Assembly (NCBI GenBank): GCA_022577435.1
Contig: JAKOON010000011.1
Coordinates: forward strand, 20,100,531-20,164,530
DNA from: Embiotoca jacksoni
Taxonomy: Eukaryota > Chordata > Actinopteri > Embiotocidae
Direction of reading: 5' to 3'
Length of the DNA: 64,000 nt
Shown: positions 37,255-49,200 of the stretch, piece by piece
Position numbering within the stretch: position 1 is the stretch's first letter
Layout: every line of letters begins with the position of its first letter
Made by a program: the position numbers and the translations under genes
Notes under the pieces: model-generated
Told to the model about the DNA's origin: nothing
The model's input: the letters and a program-made list of their open reading frames with translations, nothing else
The model's database searches: none

Positions 37255-40232
37255 TTAGTTTTCCGCCTGCTGGCTCTGTTTCCTCTTTCCTTGAGACACT
37301 GAAGCTGAAGGATGTTCTGCCGCCACCATCCTCTCGACAGCAGCCCAGTCGATTTCACTGAGGCTGCTGCCGTCGCTCCCGGAGAGCTCGTCCAGCCAGT
37401 CCAGCCCTGAAACACCGTCGTCCTGCTCATCCAAAACATGAGAAATGTACAATGGAGAATGAAAACCCTTTAACATTAGTGACACGGATGCAACACCACA
37501 GCAGCACCGTCATCAGACAATCATCTGAGACACTGAGGTTCTTTTCTATCTGAAGCAGTTGGATTGTGATCGAAATGAAGCGCTGACGAATGAGTCTTAC
37601 CATGTTGGACCGTTCTCTGCTCTGCAGCCTACTCGGCTCCATCTCTTCTGTCTCCTCCTCTCTGGTCGGCTCCCTCGGGTTCCCTCTTCCTGCAGCAGTT
37701 CCTCCTGAGAACCTGGTGTTCGTCCCCGTCTTCCTCTGGTGTCCAACATGGCGTTCCTCCCTCTGGCTGGCCGTGTGCGTTTCGCTGGGTCTCTTTGTGT
37801 CGGTGAGCATGCCACGCCGGGTCACCTGAGACAGACGGTCCCTTGGCAGAAAGGTCACTGAAACCAAAAATCACACTTGCTCCTTAATTCATGGAAATAA
37901 CTGGAAAAACATTTATGGAGGTCCATATTTTGTACAGGTTAAGTTTATTATCGTTATGATACCTGGTCTATGAAGTCCCAGCCGTCTGCGGTGACCCTCT
38001 GAAGATCCCTGAACTTCAGCAGACCGTGGACGAGGGAGGGGCGGAGCTTGTCCTGATCGGGGCTTAAGACTTCTTTTATCGTTGGCAGATACACTGTAAG
38101 CCCAGAGAAGAAGAAATGCCTCCATTACCATGTAAGGTCATCATCTTGTTTCCTTAAGCATAGTTAAACATAAACGATTCATGCCATTATTCTTAAAAGA
38201 ATCCTCATTTGAGTTTTAGAGCGTTGAACTTTTAGAAAACCAAGTGATTAAAAAGGGTTCACTTACTTTTTCTTACCACTGTGTTTAATTACAAATGTTT
38301 AAAATGAACATCGTTGTGGAGTGAATGATGAATTAATCATGATTAGAGTAAATGCTAGATCTGAGCACGATTATTATTTAATGAGAGAAGATCCTGGTCA
38401 CATGACTGCTGCAGAAGGTACCTGCGAGTGGAGCGGAGGAGTGGAGCGGAGGTGGAGCGAGTGGTGGAGCGAGTGGTGGAGCGAGTGGTGGAGTGTGGGG
38501 TGGAGGTGCCTGCAGCACCTTCAGCCTGTGAACAGCTTCGTAGGCCTCCAGGAGAGGTGAGAAAGTCACTGGCCAGAGAACAAGCATCCCGGGTCCTCTG
38601 GTTGAACTGCTCCAGAAGCATGAGCCTATTAAATCAAATGGAGTCTGACAGTTTACACGTGCACACGCTTGCCTTTTGGCCACAGACGATGTAAACAGAT
38701 ACGTACTTTTCTTTTTCCTCTCTGGTTCTCCAAATGGATTCTCCATTTCTGTTTCTTGATTGCTGTTAAAAGAGGGTGAAAAATAATGTGGATGCAATAT
38801 TAAAAAAATACAGGAGAACATTGAAGGTAAAATCAGTTGTAGTAAAGAGGCAACCATCTCTCACCAGCGCTGGAGAGGAAGAGAAAGGTTTGCGCTCCCT
38901 CTCTCTCAGACTCGCTCTGTGTTTGTGATAAACAGCCAGTCTGTCTCGTTGTTTCCTCCTCATCCAGGTCCTCAGCTCCCTCCTCTCGTCCTCTGGGACT
39001 CGTCTCTGTGACATCTGCGGCTGCTCCGGCCTGCTGTGGGTCAGATTACTTTTTCATCATTTTTGGTTCAGTAGCTAAAGAACAGCACTCGTTTTTAGTC
39101 GGCACTCTACCTGCTGTGGTGAGCAGTCTGTGAAGTGGACAAATCCAAGTCGGTAGGAGATAAATATCCTTCCCTGACCAACTCGTCTAACATTTCTGCT
39201 GTATCGGATAACTTAGTGTGACCTAGATTCTCATCTGTCCATCTACAGATCAACAGATAGAGGGCAGAATAATGTCAAATGGAAGAAGTAGTACAGCACA
39301 GCAACAACAGAAATTCTAAAATCGAACGATTAAAAGGCAAATTTATGTGAACTTACACGTGCGGTATCTCGTATTCTTCAGCAAACTGATCTCTCATTCC
39401 TGTAGGTGAAAGATAAAAGAGTATTTTTTTTTTACATTATGACTAAAACTGTATCTGCAAGAGTAACTAACATCACTCCAAGGTTAAACAGGACGCCAGT
39501 CATCTATTAGCAGACTACCAGAGAATAAGAAACATTATTTCTCCCCAAGCCCAACTGATTTGGAACAGAGACATTAACAGTGGAATATAAGAGTGATTGA
39601 AAAATCCAGTTAAATCCAGTTGTTATACTAGCCAGATGTTTAAAGGTTCAGCATGTAGGAGTAAAATAATCTATTCACAGTAATTGTGTTTTTCGCACTG
39701 CTCCTTTAATGTGGTTAATTTGATTGAGAAATGTTGAGATAAATTGCATCTTTACTTGGCGGGGTGTGACGGTGGAAGGGACCAGCTCCCTGACTGTGAA
39801 GCCAAGTCGAACCATGAAAGGAAGGCTTCCTTCCAGAACTGTAGGAGTCACTATGAACCACGTATTCTTCTTCTCGACTTTCGTCTTCCACTTCACAGGC
39901 ACTCGGCTCAGGTAGAAGGTCTGGATCACGTCTGGGTGTCCGTGCTGTTGGAGAACATGCAGCTGATGTTAACGGAGCCTTACAGAGAGTTTTTTAAACA
40001 ATATGAACACGTTCTACACTCTTAGACCAGTTTATGTTTCTTATATGGTTTTCAGGGATTTGCAAAGTCATTTGAAATACGATGCAGTTATGGCTTCCAT
40101 TACCGATGAATAGTTTTCGGTCCTACCTTGATGTGGAAGAGACAGTCTGACAGTTTTCTTCACTGCTGTGGTAGCAGGAGCATTAACATCAGGAGCCTTG
40201 TCTCGGTTGAGCTTTTCATTAGTGTTCACCAG
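37255..40232 (-). CDS. cplane1: CPLANE1 exons 40-49: C-terminal region and stop
   Basis: Coding exons: 40127-40232, 39756-39944, 39357-39399, 39111-39242, 38865-39030, 38707-38762, 38422-38625, 37963-38093, 37601-37857, 37255-37422 (residues ~2741-3223). Exons 42-43 encode FAEEYEIPHVWTDENL then AEMLDELVREGYLSPTDLDL. Exon 44 is a basic helix, ELRTWMRRKQRDRLAVYHK, preceded by a NAGNAG acceptor (39030/39033). Exon 46 contains a 12-bp coding repeat giving T-R-S-T units. Exon 49 has SGLDWLDELSGSDGSSLSE and ends QQAEN. The intron 48 acceptor GAGCAG before GACGAC was chosen because it is in phase. Confidence 0.92.
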
Positions 40233-43200
40233 CTACAGTCACACAGCAGGACAAACAAGGAAAGATCTATTACATAAACACCTCAGCCTTAGAAGTCAGT
40301 TTGCAAACTTGGGTGACATTCATAAATGAATGCTTGTGTACCATCCTGGAGTTTGAGAAGTCCATCTCCAGATGATCTGCAATGTTCTGCAGAGCAGCCA
40401 GCTGGACATCCAGCTCAGACAGGCGAGAGGAGAACCAGACTATAGGAGGTGAGGAGGACGCTCTGTGAGCTGAAACGCTCTGGGTCTTTATAGCTCCACA
40501 AATCTCAGAGGCAGATGGATCGACCACGTCCCTGTCTGGTGGAGGGATTCTCTCTGAAACCGTACTGGCCTCAACATGGCTGAATGAAGGAGACTCCTCA
40601 GGGATATCTAGAGTATACAAAGATATGCAGTACATACTGCATGTGACTGTATTCACTATAGAGAACTGTATAAAACCTTAGTATGAACAGATAAAGACCT
40701 GGATGAGTGGTGGCTGCAGCAGCACCATTCCTGATCACAGAGGTTGCAAGAAGATGAAGCTGAGCAGAAGTGGGTGAAGAAGGGCGGATGGAAGAAGCAT
40801 CTTGATGCTGCATCACGTCCTCCAGATCTAAGACACTTATGAACTGACGGCCACCAAGATCCTGCAAGACAACAACAATAAAACAAAGAAAATGTAAAAT
40901 ATCCATTACTTTAAGTTATCCCTTGCTGAAATGTGGTAAAAATAGTTTGCTTGTGTTTTCCAGATGTGGTGCTGGGTCCACCTTCAACGTCTGGACTCTC
41001 ACCAGAATATTCTCTGGTTCTTGTGGGGTCTCGTCTGATTCTTGAACACGGTCTTCACTCGACATCTGGACATGAAGTGAACTTTGTGCTGGATGAAGAA
41101 ATCACACACAGTGTTTAAATAAACTCACCAGAAGCAGTGTGTTGTTCTTGGACCCGTAATTACACAACAACTTACAATTAGGGCTTTTCTGCATCACAGA
41201 GCCCCGGACGGACTCAGCTTCACCCACAGACGTGGGAGGACGCGCTGCAAGAAAAGGAATCAACACAGGATTACTTTCTCTGATCCTGTGTTTTGTTTTC
41301 ATGAAATCCAGGCAACACATGTCACGCTATTGTTATGCAAGGAATTATTTTTCTTTTCGTTCCTTATATTTAAAGATATTTAATAATATTTATAATAATA
41401 TTATTATTATAGATAGATTAAGAACTGCATTTTTGGAGGCTTTATCATATTCAAAAACTCATGAAAGTTGGTACACGATGACGAAAAATGTCTTATTTTA
41501 ATGGAGTCGCGAGTGGGCGTGGCCAAATGGCTCGCTAGCGCCCCCTAAAGAGTGGTGGACATGTGTAGCACACCGAGATGTACAAAAAAGTTCTGTGCAC
41601 TCTTAACATGTTTGGAATTAAAAGTCATCAAAATAATTTGTTTTTGTTCATCGGTGTGCCCCGTGGCGTGGCGGCCAAAAAGTCAAAGGGGGGGATCGAA
41701 CCCCAAACCTTCTAGATGAGTAGCAGCAGTGCTAACCACTACAGCAACAATCTTCCCAGGAGTTAGACTGCATTGTGACAAGTCTTTGCCTCACTGCAAC
41801 CTATAACTCTACCGCCCATGAATATTCATTTAAATGCGACCAAAATTGCCAGAGACATTCTTTGGATAGTAGATATACGTGTTTTCAAGGAGGTCTGCAG
41901 TGATATTAAATATCTATAAAACTGCAAGCGGGAATATGCGGACCCTCGTGTGCTGCACGTCGGGGAGCCGGTGGCCCCGACCCGCTGGATCCCCGACGTG
42001 CAGCGTGCGAGGGCCGCAGATCACTGCTTGCAGTTTTAATATTAATTTCTGATTGATCAAATATGTAAACTACAAACACAAAGCAGAAACTGTGTAAAAC
42101 ATGAATTCTAACCCAAACACTAACTCACCTGGGTCTGTGTTGGTGAAAGCATCATGGCGCTCTGGGGGTCTTTTACATGTGGAAGCAAAGGCGTGAAGCT
42201 CAGCGGAAGTGGACATGGCTTTTATCAACAATCTTTGACCAGTCAGTTCAGTGTCAAAGGATCCTGGAAGTTAAAGAGGAGCAGGTCAACAGAACTATTG
42301 ATGGCACATACAGTAATTATGTTCCCAAATGTCTGATCAGGAAATATACTGTGTGTAACACAGTATGTTGATAAACTGCATTGAAAAGAATATATAGATG
42401 CCGTTTCAGCAAACGTAGGAGCCTTTTACTGAGTTCAGAAGAGGATATTTATCTTCCATTCATTTTGCTTTAGTAATTATACAAGAGAATTAAGAGAAAC
42501 TTTAGTCGTTGACATTTCAAATAAAATGCATTCATTTTGTATGAGCTGCTTGTCAATCAAACAAGTGCTGTAACACTCTTCTAAATTCAGTCAGTGTAAC
42601 TTGAATCTTTTTTCTATCCTCCCTCTGAGACCTGGGGGTGTGTGTTTCTTGCATTTTTGACGAATGACAAAAAAAAGAAAATTGTGCATTTTAACTGGCA
42701 ACATACAAGAGCTGAAGTGGGGACCGAAAACCATCTGAATATACAGAACATAGTTTTCTCCATGTTAATGTGTTGTGTTGTGTCGGCGTGTGTTTGAGAC
42801 TGACCATGTGGGACAGTAACATCCTGTCCAGCGAGGATCTCTTCAGCAACTTCAGCTGGCTAAATACATATTGGAGCAAGCATACAGTTTGATGGTGGTG
42901 TAACAGCTCAATATTTGTAATGTCAAAATGCTTCTTATTAGAATTGATATTGTTCTACCTCTTGAGTCGGGATGATGGAGTCATTTGGTCTGAATGTGAC
43001 CTCGATTTTTCCCGCCTTCTCCGCTCTCTCTCTCCTCTTCTGCCTATAAACAAAAAGTGAATACAGTGAGTCAAATAATTAGTGATTAAAAAAATGTAGC
43101 CACTAACATTAAAAACAAAGATGCAATTGCCTCTTGCTGGATTTAGAAGTGGCCCGTTCAGTAGTCTGGTTGGCTCTAAGCAACTGCAGCTCTTCCACTG

Positions 43201-46200
43201 AGATGAGACGGGTCGTTTGGGTCAGAGGAGCTGCCGAGGGCATCATCTGTGGCAGATACAGAGATCTATAAATAAGGAACAATGTAATGAGAGCAAATCT
43301 AAAAATCTTAAAACTCTGCTTACCATTCTTGGTCCTGACTCAATATGTAGAAGCTTGATCACAGGTGATTCTCTCACTGGAGCTGCAATAACAGCAGCAG
43401 GTATGGAGGAAAACGACACCGGTAATCTAGGGAAGGTGATGTTGCCGTGTGGTGCAGGTTGGATGTGCACCAGGCGAAGGCCCTGCATCGGAGTGTGAGC
43501 TGGTAAAACAGGAGAAAGCAGCGGGAACTCTTGGCCTCTGGATTGCTCTGATGCCCAGATGTGAGGCTGAGAGTTCCTGAGACTTGAATCATGTGGAGGG
43601 TTGAAACTGAGTTGTCTTTTTGGAACTGAGGAGAAATATATATTTTCTCCACCGGCCCTCGCCGAGGTGACGTGGTCGCTGTGTTTGAACTTGTGCTGAT
43701 AGATGTCAGGGTTGGTAGTGAGCAGCGTCTGCGGCCGTTGGGCTGACGGATGGTGTGCGGCACTCTGCTGCAGCAACCGAGGACGGCGCAGCTGAAGTAA
43801 CTTCAGGCCCAAAAGCTGTGGAGCAGAATCATTTGGTAAAGTACCATTTGAGGGTAGTGACACAGGATTACTGTGAATAGCGTGACTGGTGTCAGTGGTG
43901 GCCAGGAGCCCCTGGGAGGAGGGGATTAACCCCCTGCTCTGCCTCAACTGAATGTCTGGCGACTCCGCCTGGACGGAGAGTGGCTGCATTTCCTGTAGAG
44001 AAGAGAACTCGTATTCAGCTTTGTAACACTGTGATGTAAGTCATGTTTACACAGAAAGACAATCAGTCACAAGTGAATCCAGCATCCCAGCAGTACCTGA
44101 TAATTTACACCGCTGGCGTTGGAGGGTCGACCTCTGTTGGTGTGATGCTGCTCGGCTGCTGCACAGCTTCTCGCTGAGCTCTGCACGGCAGGCTGATCCG
44201 CAGACGTACACGCAGCTGTACGACTGAACTGGGGGTTGTTGGATCCCGGATTTGACACAAATGCCTGGATTTGAGGTGCCACAGAGATGGTAGTTTGAAC
44301 AGGTAAGGCATTTGGTTCAGGGATGGGGTTGGTAATGAAAGATGAGGGCACAGGAGGGTGTGAGGAGTTCATGTCTGGCTGGGCAGTCGAGCTCTGCTGG
44401 ACAAGTTGTAGGTTGGAAAAAGAAGCTCCCAAAACCTCGCTCAGACTCATGTAGTTGATATGCTGAAATAAAGGCAAAAAACACTCAGTTAAGAGTTGAT
44501 GTTTCAGTGCAATCCTTCTGGAGCTGACGCTGCTTAGAGCAACATGTACACGTTGCTATGACAACACCGGAAGTTAACCTATGCAAGTTTCCTCGCTTCT
44601 ACTTTGTGATGTTGAGTATTTTTCTCTTTGACTTGGTTAAAATACATTTTCCTTGATGTTAGCAAAGTGAAGTCATTGTCATGTTGCCTTGTTATATTCA
44701 GGAAGTTGAAAAGTTGTATTGTAATTCACAATCTGACCCAGAAGTTTTCTACAAGGCGCCAGAAAGTGCAAGACGACGGGCAAAACAGCAGATTTCATGA
44801 TCCTGTCTGATATTGTACTGCTGGTCTACCAGGTGAACACGGTAATAACTGATGAAGTTAGCTTATTAAGTACTGTTATACTTAGATTAACAGGAAATTG
44901 TGTTTGTTTCTATGTTGTTTGAGCCTTTGAACGCTGCTCTCATTTATTTCCTAGTTTTACGGTGTTCCATGTTACCGCTGCAGTAAAACTTGAATATGGA
45001 CATCAGTACGAAGCGTGGACTCTTTCATGACCAGAGGGGGCACACCTTTCTTTTGGGTTGTTCTGTTCTTACCTGAACCAATCTGAACAAGTCTTCACCC
45101 AGACGCTGTCTTATTGGTGGAGCCTGAGTGGGCGGTTGCTGATTGGAGGCTGTCGAATCAGCTGTGGAGCTTTGTGGCTGAAGGGCTGGAGGATCAGCAG
45201 CTGTGTTGGGAAGCAGCACTCCAGTCGAATCCGAAGGTTCTGTGTGAATCGAAGCTTCAGGCTGGGCGGGGGGAGGAGCCGGGGGGGGTGGGGGGGGCGG
45301 GGGGGTCTGGGTGTGAAGGAGCATGTAAGCCTCCAGCATCACTGGGCCTTAAACAATAACAACATTATATTCAGTTCTTGTTGTTCCAACAACAAACTGA
45401 AGACCAGACTCATTATTTAGTTTCTTTATTTAAAGGCAAGTGTTGAAGAATTAGTTAACTAGACTAATAACTAGTAACTAGTAACTCGTTAACTACTATG
45501 ATAAGACTTAAAATATCAAAAAGATGCAGAACAAGCTTCTACTGTAACTTTGGTAATAACGCTTTACAGTAATAACTCGACATTAACACCGTCATACATC
45601 AGTGAATGATTTTAAATTCAAAACTCACTGAGATCTGAAACTGAACATATCTCCAGCTTCTTCTGAGCAGTCGAGGTCTGCGAGCTTCAAACTCTGAAAA
45701 GGAAAAAACAACAATCATTTGTGTCATTGACAACCTGAATGCTACATGTGAAGACTGGGAAGATGAAGTGTTCATATTAACCGTTTCAGGTGTGCAGATG
45801 TTCCCACTGGAACAAGAGGATGACTCTTCCAAGCCCTCACTGTCACTACGTTTACCTACAGATGTCACAGATATTATTTAAATATTCTGTTACATTAAAG
45901 CAACTTTCGTGATCCAATATCACTTCGTATCTTACCTTCTTTTTCAGGTGTAACGTCTAAGTCAGCGAGAGACGGCTGTTGTGAGCTGGACTGTCTCTGC
46001 TGAGCACCAGAGATCGGTTGATGCTCGTCAGTAAGGAGAGGCGTCCTGTGAAATGTCAGCTCCTCTGGTTCATCTGTACGAGAACTACTGCAAGCAAAGA
46101 AATGTTCTATGAATCCATCACATTCTCATGTATCCAGTAAGTACAAAACAAAATAAGCATAGTTTAAAGATTTGTGTCTTTAGCACATAGAATCACATAA

Positions 46201-49200
46201 TCTCCCACCAGACCAGATTCCATTTGCCCTCCTATATTCTGAAATGAACTGTCCGTCCATCTCGATGTACGTGTGCTAGTTTCCAGCTGGTTCAGTGATG
46301 TCCCCTTGTGAATAATACAGAGTACTCACATGGATAGTTCTTCTTGTTGCAGATTGTGATGGAGACCAGTGATGGGAGTGTTGGCTGATCCTGGGTAACC
46401 CGTATCAATGCTGCTCTCTCTCTCCACCTCAGGTTGCAGAACAGGAGCTACAGTCCATTGCATTTCTGAAGCTGGAATATGGGCGCTATAGCGGTCGGTC
46501 GCTAACAGAGCCGTGTACCTGCTCTGCAGCAAACTGAGGGAAGTGAGGACGGCAGGTGCCGAAGCTTTGACACGTATCACTACTCCGTCATCAGCTGTTC
46601 TTTCAGCTTTTCCTCCTTTATCTTTCTTCTGTTTACCATGATGTCCCAGCAGCACTCTCCGATCAGCCCAGCGTACCATCCACTCCAGCAGCCGGCCCAG
46701 CTCTGGAAACTGAGCCTCTAATTTAGGATCCAGGCCCTGCTGCAATTCTGCCACAGCTTCCACAGACATGGAGGAGCCAGATATGAAGCTGTGTGAAGGC
46801 TGCCTCGGGGTAAAGGCCCCTTGAAGAGGGCTGGTTTCAGAACCAAAAGGGGCTCCCTTCACTCTGCTTTGCTGTCGTAGGCCAAACAAACCTTTTTGCC
46901 TCCCGGCTCTCGGTTCAGGATGAGAGCTGACAGAAAGGCTAGTCCTGGATATGGGAGCTTCACTCCAGAGAAAGGAAGCTTGCAGCTCCGGTGTTGTACC
47001 TTCTTTGCCGGGCTTGTAGCAACAGCCCGCTCTGAACACAGGTGGATCATTGCCTGAGTACTTCCTCGATGGATGGTGTCCATCTTTTTGACGACGATGT
47101 ATTGTAGTGAGCACATCAAAGGTGAGAGAGTGCAACTCTCTCTCCCTCAACTGACAGCTGAAGCCCTTCAGCAAAGGAAGCTCAGTGCTAGAGTCAGCTA
47201 CATCTGGACTATCCTTCTCTAGCACATAGCTGAGGAAGAGCTCCAGGAAATGTAGATACTCGTCATCTTCCAGCTCAAACTCCCAGGTGCCAACCACTGG
47301 TGGGGAGGGCTGCTCCTCCTTGGCGTCACCTGGGCGACCCTCCTCTTGAATGACATTTTCAATCTTGATAGCAGTCTTCTTTGCATGCTCTCTTTGCTTT
47401 ACTTTTTTCATTATTTTTCCCCTTAAAAAATAACACAAGTGACAGAATAAGCACCAACACAGACATGAGACCTCAGAATAATGTCAGTGCTGTGATTCCA
47501 CACGAGCTACCTGGTCACGGCTCTGCAGCGCTGTTCAGGAGAGATCGCCTCGGACGTGTTCTCTGCTGTGTCTCCGTCACTGCAGACCGGAGGGAACCCA
47601 GCGTCCGTTAAGGTGCTGGTGCTCAGACTTGTACCCAGCGACAGTTTCCTTAACATGGCCATCCCGTGTTTGCTTCCCCTGTCCTCCTCTTCCTCTTCTT
47701 TCTCCCACAGATGGAGCACAGTTGGCGCCAAGTGCCGCTGCAGGCGCACCAGATGTTTCCTCCTTTGCCTGAATTTGTCTTGAATCAGAATCATCATCGA
47801 CTCGTCCACCTCGTCTTTTTCCCCTTCTGGAAAGCAGTATAATGCAAATTAGCATGCAGTGATCATGCTGAATGTAACCAATACGAGAACATAAATTATT
47901 ATTGTTGGCTGCCACAACTGGACTTCAGATTCTAATAGTTCAAAAAGGGAAGTCAAACAAAAGTTTAAGTAAAAAAACGAATTCGTATCTAAAAACCTGC
48001 ATTTTTTTTTTTTTAGGACTGAACAGTATTTCAAAGCAGCTTGGCAATCAGGATGAGGGTTCATACCAATGACATTGCATTGCCTCAGTCTCTGCAGCAG
48101 TGAGTTATACTTTTCTCTCAAAGGGACTCTGACAGACTCTTCCTCCTCTGGGAAGGCTCGTACCAGCGTGTCTGCCACCTGTGAAGAAGAACAGCCAACA
48201 ATGAGGAAAAGGTCTCACTCAAGCTCCGTCTGTTTCCCCATAACGTGCAGCATGTAATTAGGAAAAGGAAAGAAACCGTCACCAGAGACACGGCAGGTAG
48301 TTCCGACACCAGGCTGAGCAGAACGTCCTGAAGGATTTCTTCGGCATTGAGGAAGCAGGAGAAGGGCAGAAAGCGACGGGCCCAGCGGAGGGCATCAACA
48401 CAGGCAGAGGTCACATCCTGATCACCAGAGATCTGGGGGACGCAAAAAACACGAAAACTTACAGGACGGCACTGGATGAGGATAATTACACATTAACATG
48501 TCGCACACTCGAACAAAAACGTTGATACCTGTTCATTTCCACCCTGCTGTCTGGCAGTCTGATACCTCCGGCAGTAAATAGAGAGCTGGTCCCTGACATG
48601 CAGCATCCAGCATAAAGCACACAGCTCCCTGAAACAGACTAGTGGCAGAAACATAGTTAAGAAGTGCGATCTGAATTAGATAATTGATTATGATATCTGT
48701 GATTTGCTGTGACATCTTACCAATAGTCTGAATGGTGTCTGGGTCCAGGCGACCGTCTTTGTTTGGCCCCTGTCTGAAAAATCCACCACGGGTGATGAAC
48801 TTCATCAGTCCCTCTGGGAAAGCCTTTTCCTCTTCAGCAGCTGATGCGTAGGAATACTTCTTCTTGATCTGAAAATCACATCAGACTTGTGTGTGATTTG
48901 AGCTGGCTTGGGACTTCATACTCAGTCACTGAAATCACCTCTTCTTTATTCTAATTTTCGTATTTGCAAGATGAACCAATTAAAGTGTAGCAAAGTAGAA
49001 AAGTTTGTGCACTGAGTGAAAGTGTTGTAAAGCTGTTAATCTGAAATCATAAACTAAGAAACAATCAGTTGTTCTAAGTAGAAAACCTGTCCTTCATGAA
49101 GACTCATGAAGCGTCAGCTCTGTTTGCAACACTTACAGATCATTTCATCAGATAGAAACTGGTGAGCCCTGTGAGGAGGTACCTTGTGCAGGAGGTGTCT

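Larger units (their letters stand above)
41245..42128 (-). other. CPLANE1 intron 35
   Basis: 884 bp, mostly the composite repeat and hairpin. No gene. Confidence 0.7.

Noticed and set aside
41660..41750. tRNA gene on the minus strand
   Set aside because: B box and T-arm look right, but no paired anticodon arm or acceptor stem; it sits inside a repeat.
44628..44810. 60-codon plus-strand ORF after the RFX/ETS motif
   Set aside because: Tempting as a product of the intronic promoter-like site, but there is no conserved feature and it is short.
45058..45420. Gly-rich plus-strand ORF of 120 codons
   Set aside because: Antisense shadow of the CPLANE1 polyproline exon.
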